Shown: piece by piece, positions 34,583 to 45,243 of the stretch | Numbering within the stretch: position 1 is the first letter of the stretch | Layout: each line of letters begins with the position of its first letter | From: Campanula takesimana | Taxonomy: Eukaryota; Streptophyta; Magnoliopsida; Asterales; Campanulaceae | Assembly: GCA_026119855.1 (NCBI GenBank) | Contig: JAOWBW010000159.1 | Coordinates: 1,224,026-1,288,025 of the forward strand | Length of the DNA: 64,000 nucleotides | Direction of reading: 5' to 3' | Made by a program: the position numbers and the translations under genes | Notes under the pieces: model-generated | Database searches by the model: none | Told to the model about the DNA's origin: nothing | What the model saw: only the letters and a program-made list of their open reading frames with translations

Positions 34583-37500
34583 CTAGAAGGGAACCTTGGA
34601 GGGTTTTAACTTTAGGCGTGATCTTTGATTCTGACCCCGAGTCCTCGCTTCAAGTAGCTTTGCTTTTAATGTGTTTTCCTTTATGTCCGGGGCCAATTTC
34701 AAAGAAGACTCTGAGATCTCAAGATCTTGATTTGGTAGTTTCGTAGTCCATTGTCGTACCGGACTAGGATGGCTCCTCCACATGGTATTTTCAAGTGGCG
34801 TGGTCCCACTTTCTGACAGCAGATAATGACTACTTAATATACTATGTATATAATCAGAGTTCGATTTTCCGGTTTCTTTAGCTTTTCTCTTTTCATCAAA
34901 ACCGTCCGTCCCTATTTCTTCAATAATTTCATTCTTCTCCTTGGCTTTCCCCTCTTTTGTATCCTCCGTTTGATTCTTGATCTCGTTACCTAATATGGCT
35001 TGTGCCATTTGTTCTTCAAATTTCACTTGCAAGCTAGACAGATTACGAGCTTTAGTCCTATCTTGAGATATGAGGTTTTTCTTTGCATGAATCATTATTG
35101 CATTAGTTTGACTTTTCTCTCCTTCATCCCCTTGTGGCTTCAGGTCAACTGTAATGGGCCTGTCTAGCTCAAAACAATGAGAATCACTACCCTCCGAAGA
35201 ACCATCATCCTCACCCTGATCTTGAGGAGCACTTGCACCCACATTTAAAGGGATGGACTCCATAGAATTCCGTCTTCTCGCAATCCCCCTGGGGCCCGCA
35301 CCATGAAGGCCTTCATAACTATTGGTCCGTTTCGCTTCAAGAAAATTCCTTATTTCCAAGCTAAGTTTCTCCACTACACAGTCCTCTGCTCGACCCAATC
35401 CCGGTTCTTGCGTCATTCGCATCCGCTCATCAATCCACGACTCAGATAAATGGAGAATTAACGAATCACGATCACCTCTATTGCTCCCATCTTTCTCAGA
35501 TTTTTGTTTTAAATTATAAATTTCTTGCTGGCGATTCTTTATTTCCCAAGCAAACTCGTCACATAGTTCCTCCAACATCTTTTTCGAATTTCTTTCTCTC
35601 TCCAAATCTTTGTAAGCATTAGCAAGAGACAATTTTACATCATAAAGCTCCTTAGCCAACTTCCTGTGCAGTGTCTCTGACCGTTTCCGTAACTTCCTCT
35701 CATCGTTTAATTCATCCCTAACAGATTGAATGACAACACTTGCTCGATCTTGTTCCTTGCTCTTCCTAGCTAATTTATCATCAGCAATCTGATTCATCAA
35801 TTCATCTATCTCTTGGCGGTCAGCTTGTTTGTCACGGACTAGGTCTCTAATCCGGGCCCGGGCCTGGTCGAGCTCCTTTTTCATTGCCCTCACAAGTGAT
35901 ACATTAGAGGCATGCTGTTCTTCTAAGTTCCAAATTCGATTTAATACTTTTAGGAGTTCTGCTGATGTTTTTAGGCTGTAACTTGTCTCCCCAATCCCTC
36001 CCCTGAAGTCGGCTGAACTGGTTGGAGTAACAACAGGGTTGTACGGCGCCACCTACATAATGGAAAAGCAAGCAGGGCCATGTAAGTGGTCTGATAAACA
36101 GTGGCGTATGTATGACGGCCTAAATTTAATACTCCCTCCGTATCCATAAAACATACCTAGTGAGTCCTAAGGTATGTTCTTTTTTGGCTGATCTTACTTG
36201 ATTACTAGAAAAAGAATCTGAATGAGGGATGATCGTTTCCTTTAAACTTCCAACCAAGGTTCTAAAAAGCGCTAGGCGGTCGCTAGGCGCCACAACTGGG
36301 CCTAGCGCCGGGCTTAGACGGGGCCTAGGTGGGGCCGAGAATTCAGACATAGCTATAATATTCTAGGCGAGACCTAGGCGTTTCTTGAACGCCTAGCGTC
36401 TAGGCGAGCGTCTTTTAGAACACTGCTTCCAACCATGCAAATCGTAACATAACATCTTGAATCATTGTTCTAGCAAATCGAAGAACTTATGAAATCAGAT
36501 TGTTCACACAAGACAAGCCGTAACCAATCTTCCAAGCCAAAACCAAAACTCATACAATATTTTCGACATTTCATATTTAACATTTTTTCTTCTGAGAGTA
36601 AATATATAAACAAAATATAATGATTTATATTTTCTGAGAATAGTAAAGAAAAGAAAGATGTGTACCTCCATGGAACTACCGTAACTTGCCGGCGACACAG
36701 GCTCCATAGCATGATGGTTCCTTTGCATTGATCGATGGTGTTGCATAAGTGATGCAGCCACCTGCCTCCTCAAACTGCGTGCACTTCCCTATAAACATCA
36801 GAAATCAGATAGAGATTATCAATAAACAAGAACAATCCTGAAAATTTGTTCAGCATCGCATTGTCATTAGAATCCAGAGTGAGAAATATAGGAAAGTCGA
36901 ACCCATCCACATACATACAAACATGTGGCACCAATGACAACCCAAATGAAGACATCAATCAAAAATCCAATAACTGAACCAGGAGAAGGATTTAAAATTC
37001 GACGTTTTCATGGACGTTATCTCCATCATAAAATTAATCAAGTTAAGTTCTAGAGCGCACAAAAATATCAAGAACTGATGAATTTTTCACATGACTAAAA
37101 GAAACAAATTGGACCCAACAACTAATCATAAAAAATCAAATAACAGAAAGAATCAAAATAAATATCCCATTAACAAAGTAACAAAAAGAAAACCCTACAA
37201 ATAAGCCAATCAATCAATACTCAAGACCAATTATTGGAGAGGGAAATAAAGAGTAATACCAGGTCAGGGGAGCTAGGGGAAGGATCAGGGAGATCAAGGC
37301 CCTTATCTTTGACAATTTGCTGCTGCTGGTTGTGGTTGTGATGATGGTGGTGATGGTGGTCGTGGTGGCGCCGGAGCCGAGAAGTGGGACCACCACTGAC
37401 ACCCTGGTGCATTTTAGACAGAGGCAGCTTGTAACTATCAAGTTCCCAAAGTGCAGCAGCAAGCTTTCTAGCAGAAACAGCAGGGAAATTCAGAGAGATT

Positions 37501-37721
37501 TCTTGCTCCTCCTCCTCCTCCCCAGTCTTAAAGATGCTATCTTGCGCGCCGTTGTGACTAAAGTGCGCTGGTAATTGATGTTGGAGCCTCCAGAAGGGCA
37601 ATACTGGAGTGGTCTGTCCCCCTCTTTTACCCACCACAAATACCCCTCTCTTCAACTTTTCCACCAATTTTTCTTTCTTTTCTACTTCCCCTTCCCCACC
37701 TTTCTCTTCTTCCCTTTTCAT
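34583..37721 (-). CDS. Coiled-coil protein, At5g41620/USO1-like family
   Basis: Three exons: 37721-37260, 36788-36666 and 36052-34583, all joined in phase 0 with GT-AG borders, giving 684 residues. Residues 1-50 are basic with VGKRGGQTTPV and PFWRL; residues 83-94 carry ARKLAAALWEL, a hallmark of plant 'intracellular transport protein USO1-like' proteins (At5g41620 group, related to BRANCHLESS TRICHOMES). A His/Asn/Gln-rich run lies at about 115-135. Exon 2 encodes ARSLRRQVAASLMQHHRSMQ. Exon 3 starts with a long coiled coil (about residues 220-390: VRAMKKELDQARARIRDLV, RKRSETLHRKLAKELYDVK) and the conserved LSLEIRNFLEAKR, followed by a variable acidic tail. The name reflects coiled-coil resemblance only; the function is unknown, possibly cytoskeletal scaffolding. 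A CT-rich leader precedes the ATG. Intron 2 holds a small Mutator-type MITE. Confidence 0.88.
36257..36425. repeat. Mutator-like MITE in an intron
   Basis: Flanked by a perfect 10 bp repeat CTTCCAACCA at 36247-36256 and 36426-36435. The ends GGTTCTAAAAAGCGCTAGGC and its imperfect complement (GTCTAGGCGAGCG then TTTTAGAAC) and the 9-10 bp target length fit a Mutator-type non-autonomous element. It lies in intron 2 of the coiled-coil gene. Confidence 0.75.
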
Positions 37722-38978
37722 CTCTCTCTCTCTCTCTCTCTAGAACCCCACTTTTTTCTCTCTCTCTCTAGAATTCAACTTTCATGTATTCTTTCCTCCT
37801 CCCTCAACAAAACCCACTTTCTTTCTTGGGTTTTCTTGAATTTTTTCCAGTGATTCTAACTTCAACACTTCAAATTTCATAACTTATTACCCATTTCATT
37901 TCTTAGATTTTCTTGAAATATTGGAGGTCTGAAATTGGTAATTGTGTGGAATTTTTGTTGTTCTTTCCCTGGAAGGGGAAGGTACACTGAGAAAAGAAGG
38001 GTGGGGACGAAATGATTCATGTGGGGACGTGTCACCCATGGTCTATACTAGCCAGCATTTATATTTTGGGAACGTACATGTCAGCTTGGGTTAAAATCAG
38101 CTTGGGTTAAAATCAGTATTAAATAATAATTTAGTCCTTAAACTTGGCAGTTTTTATTAGTTTAGTCCTTCATGAATAAATTTTATCAGTTTGGTCTCTT
38201 ATGAATTATTATGGTTTTTTTTTTGCCTGTTTGTCCCTTCCTTCTGTGAGATTTTTCAAAATGCCGAATATAACCCTGAAGCTAATGATAGTTTTGGTCC
38301 CTAAACTTGGCACTTATATTAATTTGGTCCTCCAACATGGATTTATATATTAGTTTGTCTCTTTTATTTATTTTTACTAATTTTCTACTATTAAATTATA
38401 TTAAAAAAATATTTATAATGCACTAAAAATAATTTGTTAATTTGAAAAGAGTCTCAAATATATATTTTTTTAATTTTTTTTTTAGTTTTTCAACCTTAAA
38501 ATTAACTCTATGATGGGTTTGCATGTTGACAAAGTTTATATGATCATTTTTAAAATGTGAATCTCACTCGATACAAAATCATCTTATCCTCTCGACTGAA
38601 AAACAAGCGATGTGAAGAAATTAACACCCGCGGAAAGCAGTTCGCTAGAAGAAGCTCTCAACACACGGTGAACTATTATTACATTTATTGTAATTGTAAT
38701 ACAATAAAAATATAGTATACTGTACGCATTTATAAGTATGCGCTTACTCGCTTAAAATGAAATGGTAAAATTCCCGATCATGGATACACTTGTTGATGAT
38801 GATGATGATTTTGGGGGGGGTGGGGGGAGTCAAAAGGCAAATTTGATGGTTTGATCAAGAAACAAGTGCATAAAAAGGAAGGAAATGTACAATAAATAAA
38901 CTGATGCAAATTGCGAAAAAGCGAAGCACACGTGCAACAAAATCTAAGCAAAATTTACAGAAACAAATCTCGATACTG
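37722..38978. other. Leader and upstream region of the coiled-coil gene
   Basis: On the minus strand, a GA/CT-rich leader lies just upstream of the start codon (37722-37770). Farther out is AT-rich DNA with repeated TTTAGTCC-type words (38130-38350) and a G run at 38811-38828. No gene is seen. Confidence 0.4.
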
Positions 38979-39108
38979 GTCCATAAGGAGTGGCTCAGTG
39001 GTAGTAGAGCTAAACTTCACAATGTGTGAGGTCCCGGGTTCGATCCCTTCCCATGCCTCCTAGGACATTATTATTATAAGGGGGTAAGTGGGGAACCGCT
39101 ATCGATCC

Positions 39109-39139
<31 letters not shown>
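38979..39139 (+). mobile_element. tRNA-derived SINE
   Basis: A 161 bp unit flanked by CTCGATACTG at 38969-38978 and 39140-39149. It has an RNA polymerase III box A (TGGCTCAGTGGTAG, 38991-39004) and box B (GGGTTCGATCCC, 39036-39047), a short unrelated body, and an A tail of about 27 bases. That combination defines a SINE mobilised by a LINE. It is not a tRNA gene: no acceptor stem or anticodon arm can be formed. Confidence 0.92.
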
Positions 39140-39149
39140 CTCGATACTG

Positions 39150-39948
39150 TAACTGTTGCATTGCTCCTCTGAATTTATTCCATTCATGGCATGTCTAGAC
39201 ATCCCCATTATCAACCTTTTAATTCTGTAAGAGAATCCTATGAAATTCAGTCAGTCAGTTGCACAGTTATTATGGAATGAAATCTGCTGTTCCAATGACT
39301 GAGATACCACATTGCTGATTGTCATATACCAGACATCCGACGTGTCATAATATTTGATGGTCAATACAAGTGAACTATGATCAAAACATTTGTGACAAAC
39401 TAATCATCCCGATGAAGTTCTAAAAATTGTTGCTGATAGACCATTTATCAATAATATTCTTCAAAATTTCACGAGGATGGTTAGATTCACACTAATGTTT
39501 AGTCAAAATTCATCAAATGAGATTTTTTTTTTTGTTGGACATAGGTAATATTTTTTTCAAGAATCGAATTCCATTAAAACATTATAATGAGTCCTGGCTG
39601 GCTAGAACTAGGATGACATCTTAAATGAATACTACATCTTATATTTCAGACCACACAGAGTTGTGTCTTAAATGTACAACTGCTAATTAAGGTTTCTTCT
39701 TACATGCTGTTTGCCAAATTTTCAAACAACCTCAACCACTACTCTTAATAATTTTATCAAATGATAATTAGAGTAAAATTATAGTCCTAAAAAGTCATTA
39801 ACAAGTTCTTTTATTAAAAGGGCAACTCCTTGTCCTTGCCAAAGAACTAACAGTTGTTGAAACCAGAAATTCATTAAAATGTTTGTACAACATTATAACT
39901 TTCCAAGATCAAAATTTTGTTGGATCATGTAATATTCAAGAGTCTAAA
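39150..39948. other. HWS 3' flank
   Basis: A polyadenylation-type AATAAA (minus strand, about 39811-39817) lies roughly 135 bases after the HWS stop codon. The rest is AT-rich DNA with a possible decayed MITE near 39350-39520. No gene is seen. Confidence 0.45.
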
Positions 39949-41178
39949 TTAGGGGCAAACCTTGAGATTCGGTTCGAAGCAAAACCCGGAGAAAATCTGG
40001 AGCGGTAACTTGTTTACCATCGGACACTTATGTGACCAACTCCACTCTTTCGATACCATGTCAAACACAGCCAAGACGGTTCCTCCATAGCTCTGTACAT
40101 AAATCAGATCCCCGGTCCCACTGCTCGCAAACACTTCATCAAACTCCCCAAATCCGTGCCATATGTTGTTTGGCATGCGGGTAATCTTTTCCCAACCCCC
40201 CTCTACAAGAACCCAAATGGCAACTCCCCTAATTACCCCTGGCCGGCCCCGTCTAGCAATACCCCCCACCAGCACAAGCTTATCCTGGACGTTCATTAGC
40301 CTACCACAGGTCAGATGACATGGGGCATCGATGATCGTACCATCGTCTGAGAGGTCAATAGGCACCCGGTCAATGATATTAAAAGCCATCACCCCATGGG
40401 TATGTTCATTATCACCTGTTCCTGTAGCGTAGGTTAAGAGGTATAAGACCCCGTTACATATCACAGCTACATTTCCTGGTCTCCATTCCTCCATTCTTCC
40501 CATCGCTGGGGGTCGCCACGTCTTTTTTTCCGAGTGGTAAATATGGATTGCCACATCCCATGTGTGGAAATCCTCAGAAGCTTGCATGGATCTGATGACT
40601 ATGACTGTGTACTCAAGATTTGACCGGTCAACAGAAAAGGCGAGCGCTGTGTAAACAGCAAATCCAGGGGCAGAAGGCTTCTCGAGTTCTGTGTACCTCC
40701 CGGTAATAAGGTTACAAACGTACATATCAACCCCGTTTTCTTCATCCATGAAGCAGGACAAACCACCCGATGAAGAAATAGTCCATGTGTGTCCTACAAA
40801 TAACGGGAGTTCAAAATTGTACCATTCCCCCAGGCCAGAATCATAGAGACACCCCATTAGTTCATCAGAGCTTGTAAACATGTAGTACCATGGTTTTCGC
40901 GAGAGGGCGTTTCCATCATTCAACGCAAATTTCTCTGCTCTTATTATCTGGTTCCACTTTTGACAGACACATTGGGCTTTGAAAAGACCTACTAAAGGGA
41001 GAGAGGCAAGAATCCGTTCTTGCATGTCATCTGGAAGGACATCGATTGGGACAATTTCATTTTCTTGTTCGACAACCTCGTTTTTGAGAAGATCTAGGTT
41101 TGGATGGAACACACCGGTTCCTCTTGTATGGCTGTCAAAGTCATCATCAGACCATGAACTGTGTGAAGGTTCCTCCAT
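39949..41178 (-). CDS. HWS: F-box protein HAWAIIAN SKIRT
   Basis: The uninterrupted 409-residue frame matches Arabidopsis HWS (At3g61590, about 411 residues) end to end as I know it. The F-box is at about residues 44-84 (DVLPDDMQERILASLPLV), followed by RKPWYYMFTSSDE, a Kelch-like C-terminal domain with LTCGRLMNVQDKLVLVGGIA, GFGEFDEVFASSGTGDLIYV and the terminal PLQIFSGFCFEPNL. HWS is the substrate receptor of an SCF ubiquitin ligase that limits organ size, controls sepal fusion and abscission, and affects the miRNA pathway. A 3' splice site lies 18 bases before the ATG (41196), showing a spliced leader. Upstream exons at 42649-42714, 45184-45243 and 46581-46643 are open in the same frame, so a longer N-terminus starting at 45210 (about 446 residues) is possible. 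Confidence 0.92.
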   Translation of the reverse strand: MEEPSHSSWSDDDFDSHTRGTGVFHPNLDLLKNEVVEQENEIVPIDVLPDDMQERILASLPLVGLFKAQCVCQKWNQIIRAEKFALNDGNALSRKPWYYMFTSSDELMGCLYDSGLGEWYNFELPLFVGHTWTISSSGGLSCFMDEENGVDMYVCNLITGRYTELEKPSAPGFAVYTALAFSVDRSNLEYTVIVIRSMQASEDFHTWDVAIHIYHSEKKTWRPPAMGRMEEWRPGNVAVICNGVLYLLTYATGTGDNEHTHGVMAFNIIDRVPIDLSDDGTIIDAPCHLTCGRLMNVQDKLVLVGGIARRGRPGVIRGVAIWVLVEGGWEKITRMPNNIWHGFGEFDEVFASSGTGDLIYVQSYGGTVLAVFDMVSKEWSWSHKCPMVNKLPLQIFSGFCFEPNLKVCP

Positions 41179-41196
41179 GTTCCAGCCGTTAGAACC

Positions 41197-41907
41197 CTGA
41201 GTAAAGAGAAGACGGAGAAGTTATATCACAGAAAGGTCATTTTGAAATACAAAAGATCAAACAAAGATTGCTTTTAGGACATCAATAATATTTCAGACAC
41301 AAGTACCATAAAGTCCCTAAATTTTCAGTCCAATATCCCCTCCCAAACCGTCAATATGTCAACCAAGATTAAGTATTTTTTTTTCCACAACTTTTTTGTT
41401 TATTTTCAAATTTCCCAACAACTATTGGATCTCCATTTCATCATCCCAGCAAGATGGCAATGTTCAAAATTGCATCATTCTGCTAATTAGTTATACTACA
41501 ACTTGACAGAACGGGTGCAAATACAAGCATCAGAAAGACTAGTGGCTAAGCATGCAACGTAGAATTTCCAACTGAGCTCCAATAGACGGAGTAACTCTCT
41601 TATGGTCTTTTCAGGTTTCAAAAATGGTAAGAGCAATCCAAAAGCAGTCAGCTGCAGTTCATTACCCTCTATCCCAAAAGAAATAGTCCCTCTTTCCTTT
41701 ATAATGTGTCCCAAAAACTTAGTCCTCTTTCAACAAAAAGGAAATTATTTTAGTGCCATTTTAAGAAAGTACAAGCAGTAACGCTACATACTTAAAAGTT
41801 GACTTTACAAATGGGCTATTTTTCAGGACCAAGTGAGTACTAATGTATTAGGAGTATGTATTAAAAACACAAATATGAGTAGATCAGCCTTCTTTGAGCA
41901 CGGCAAC
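41197..41907. other. HWS leader intron, proximal part
   Basis: The acceptor TTACTCAG (minus strand) ends at 41197. The intron is AT-rich and has no recognisable gene. Confidence 0.5.
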
Positions 41908-42130
41908 TACTCCCTCCGTCCCAAAATGATCTTCACACTTTTTTCAACGTTACTACGAAGGAATTTTGAGCAATGATTTTAGGTTGATTCAATTATCTTA
42001 ATGAAAATCTAAAACTTGTTACTGAAAGTATTGTTGATGGTATGTCAATAACAAGTTTTAGATTTTTCATTAGTACAATTGAGTCAACCTAGTGAAAAAG
42101 TATGAAGATCATTTTGGGACGGAGGGAGTA
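41908..42130. repeat. Stowaway MITE in the HWS leader intron
   Basis: Starts TACTCCCTCCGTCCCAAAAT and ends ATTTTGGGACGGAGGGAGTA, a perfect 20-base inverted pair. Inner blocks (GATCTTCACACTTTTT, AGTATGAAGATC) extend the hairpin. It looks recent. Confidence 0.93.
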
Positions 42131-42648
42131 TTACTGGCCTTAACTACATTACAAAAAAGCTGGTGCAATTCCCTTCTGAAAGAAGCTTCCATAACTCCAA
42201 TTTGCGTTCAACTAATGACGGGCATGGATCAATTTGCCAATGATTTGTGGTCATAAAGGTGGCAATGATGATATATGGCGTGTGAAGCAAGAAAATTCAA
42301 GTTGTTAAAAAAAAAAAAAAAAAAAGAGGAGCTAGCAAGCACACCAGCTTTTTTAATTTTCAAACAACAAATGCTATACCTATCTACCGGAACACTAAAA
42401 AACATGCTTTTAGATCACTGTAAACAGTTTCCATGTACCCAAAAAAGAAAGCATTTCTTCACACACACACACAGAGAGTAAAGAGGTCCGCCCTTTTATA
42501 TTTTCCCACATCAAAGTGCATTTTTTTAAACAAAGCTATGTATGCCATTAGACGGACGGTTCACTTAATTAACACAAGATAACAGATAGTATATCATAAA
42601 ATCCCTGATACGACAAGGCCAAACAAGCTTTTTCTTATACAAGCATAC

Positions 42649-42714
42649 CTCTGCAAAAGTGGATGTGTACATGTTTCTATTTAGACATGCATGAGCAACA
42701 GGCAGTCCCAGCAC
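42649..42714 (-). other. HWS: HWS leader exon or N-terminal coding exon
   Basis: The minus strand has TTTGTGATAG before GTGCTGGG and GCAGAG before GTATGCTT, both good splice signals. The 66 bases are a multiple of three and open in frame with HWS, reading VLGLPVAHACLNRNMYTSTF then AE. Confidence 0.6.
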
Positions 42715-43172
42715 CTATCACAAACAATCGGATTTAGGAAATTTATTTAATAGAAAATTAGAGCAAGATACGCCAATCTTGTGAGAGTCATTTAGTCTAA
42801 AAGCTAATTCATCATGAATTGCGAGTACATGTGAAAGAAAATATGGAAAAGAAAGAAACTAAACATAGTCTTAAATGTTTACCTATTAAGCAAGAGAACA
42901 TCCAACCATCAACCATAGGCTTAAATAGAAACAACTTTTGGCAACAAGTGACTTACGCCGAAACTAAACAAATCTCATTAACCAAATTAGTTATGGGCAA
43001 ATCGTACTAAGATTAATAAAAATGTCTGAAAACACACAAGGTACAACCTTACTCTTAGAGCTGAAAAAATCAAAGTATGTCATTTATCTGTAAGAAATTA
43101 CAGGTTGTAAAAAAAGAGGAGGATGGGAGGAAAATATGGGAGACGGGGGAGAGAGAAATCACCCATAATTGT

Positions 43173-43267
43173 GTGTGTGTGTGTGTGTATACATACATAT
43201 ATTTATACATATATATATATACATATATGTACATATATACACGTAAATATATGTACATATATACACG

Positions 43268-43363
<96 letters not shown>
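43173..43363. repeat. GT and TA microsatellites
   Basis: A short TG run (about 43172-43188), an ATACATATATGTACATATAT-type stretch, then about 46 TA dinucleotides (43271-43363). It is in a long HWS leader intron. Tyr/Ile-rich open frames here are artefacts. Confidence 0.95.
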
Positions 43364-43366
<3 letters not shown>

Positions 43367-43384
43367 ATAGAGTTATTGGCACGC

Positions 43385-43736
43385 GCACGTTGAGCGTGTA
43401 ATTATACCGGTGCACATTATGACAAAGGCATCATTTTACCGAAAGAAGATTTGTCATATTCTAATGAAGCTGACAATATCCATTATGATGTTGATCAAGA
43501 TTTTCAAACAATTCAAGAAAACAGTCATCCGAGAAAGGTTAAGCAATTGCTTTAACGAGGACAAGGGTGACTAATATTTTAGTTTATTTTAAAAAGGTTA
43601 TTTTTATTATTTTAAAGGTGGATGAGGTAGACATGTATCCTTGATTCAATCCGGTTATGACTTGAAGGCTCGACAAATGGGGCCTATAAATAGGAGCGGC
43701 AATTACTGACCAATGGGCATACCCATTAAGATGTTA
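43385..43736. other. Possible retroelement-derived segment
   Basis: A short plus-strand open stretch (GIILPKEDLSYSNEADNI and on to HPRKVKQLL) ends near 43553 and looks like the tail of a degraded retroelement polyprotein, but I cannot match it to a family. The rest is unremarkable. Confidence 0.25.
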
Positions 43737-43788
43737 TCATGCTTTGAACTATTGTACATTGTATCATGTACAATAGTTTAAAGCATGA
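43737..43788. repeat. Perfect-looking hairpin beside a solo LTR
   Basis: TCATGCTTTGAACTATTGTA then CA, an 8-base loop (TTGTATCA), then TGTACAATAGTTTAAAGCAT and GA: a stem of about 22 bp with one mismatch. It ends immediately before the ATATG target duplication of the solo LTR. It could be a small MITE or a small-RNA hairpin; no known miRNA matches. Confidence 0.75.
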
Positions 43789-43793
43789 ATATG

Positions 43794-44821
43794 TGTAGAT
43801 ACCCCGGAAAAACCCCGACTAAGCCTATGTAACGGATTTTCCTAACATCTCTATTTGATTTTATTGTTTTAGAGTCGCCACCTATGTTTTTAAAGGAACA
43901 TAAGAAAAACCTAATGTCTATTAATTCTAGAGAAAGCCAAAGATTCGGGAGAAAAGGGTTCGGGGGTTAGATTACGGAACGGAAAGGTGTTAGGCACCCG
44001 CCCGGCCCGACCTTATGGCCGGTTTTGCTACTTTAGGTGTTCTATGTCCTTTGTGCTAACAACTATAATTAAAAGGGGAGTTTTAGGGGGATTTGGAATG
44101 TTGGGAGATAACATTGACCAAACTTCAATAAGTGAAGTGGCCTTTTAGGATATGTCCCTTTTTTTTTTATAGGGATTGAATACACTTTTAAAGAAAAAAA
44201 AGATGAAGAGAATAAATAAAAGTTGTTTTGGAAAATTAAGAGAAGTAATAAAACAAGAAGAATGGTTTAGAAAAAGGGGATGAACATCATACATATGCTT
44301 GAGGGAGAGAGAAGCAATTTGCCTATAGTAAAGACCCTTGAGAATAAACTTCAAGTTTGAGAGAGTTTTTGGGTCAAAAATTGTTGGGATCCTTTGTAAG
44401 GTGGAATGAGAGGGTTTAAATAGGTGTAGGGGGAATGTTTGAGGTCACAAAGATCTGGGATTCAGGAAGTCAAAGGCGTGTGCCTTTGACCTATGGAGTG
44501 GGATGCACACGCCTCCTATGTGTGTGTGGGGGGGGGGGGTCAAAGGCGCGTACGTTTGGCCTTCAGAAAATTCATAATTTGGCCTGAAAGTTGGTCTCGT
44601 TATGCAGTTAAGACCCAAAACTAACGAAATCAGTCAGAAACTTAACGAACAACAACGAAAGCCAACAGAAAATAAGTAGGTTGACTTTATCACTTGGTCA
44701 AACCCGAGACTAATGAAGTCAGTCAGGAATTTAGCAGAAAGTAACAAAAGTTAACGGAAAAGAGGAAAACAAAGATTATGCATGCCATCGGGACATGAGA
44801 GGTTCAAGACGGAGTGCTACA
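43794..44821. mobile_element. Solo LTR in an HWS leader intron
   Basis: The 1,028 bp unit begins TGTAGATACCCCGG and ends GGAGTGCTACA, flanked by ATATG at 43789-43793 and 44822-44826. It has no coding frame or second LTR. The word AGAGTCGCCACC followed by GGTGTTAGGCACCCG is familiar from Tat/Ogre-type Gypsy LTRs, so that lineage is suspected. Short palindromic GC words lie at 44470-44560. Confidence 0.85.
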
Positions 44822-44826
44822 ATATG

Positions 44827-45183
44827 ACATTAAAATCTTTACAACAACATTTTTCTGTCAGACAAGCAACGCATTGGAAATGGAGATACTAAATTAATCA
44901 CGACTCAAATAGGTTTTGTCAGAATGTAAACAGTTACTATGGGACATGTAATCCAAAAAACAATATTTTCACATACAACTAAATAAAGGGTACATAAGGA
45001 AATATCATAAGCCATATAAGCAACTTACCAAACATGATAACCGATTTGAGTTTATTGAACAATAACTTAAAGACCGTATTTATCATATATATATATATAT
45101 GATAAATAAAACTAAGAAACAATAGGTTCATAGATAACCTCAAATAGACAACTAAGGAGTAAGGAATCCATGGATGGTCATAC
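44827..45183. other. HWS leader intron
   Basis: AT-rich intron sequence with a short TA run near 45087-45100. No other feature is seen. Confidence 0.45.
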
Positions 45184-45243
45184 CTTCTTGGGAACATAGG
45201 GTATGGTCATTGTCCAGTCACCTGCTTTAACAGATGGGCCTCC
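45184..45243 (-). other. HWS: HWS leader exon with in-frame upstream ATG
   Basis: The minus-strand acceptor AAATTTATAG precedes GGAGGCCC, and AAGAAG precedes the donor GTATGACC. The exon is 60 bases, open in the HWS frame (GGPSVKAGDWTMTIPYVPKK). The ATG at 45210 is the only candidate for an extended HWS start. Confidence 0.55.

Noticed and set aside
38991..39047. A tRNA gene
   Set aside because: Box A and box B are present, but there is no acceptor stem or anticodon arm, and the A tail and target repeats show a SINE.
43070..43401. Tyr/Ile-rich open frames on both strands
   Set aside because: Produced by the TA/GT microsatellite.
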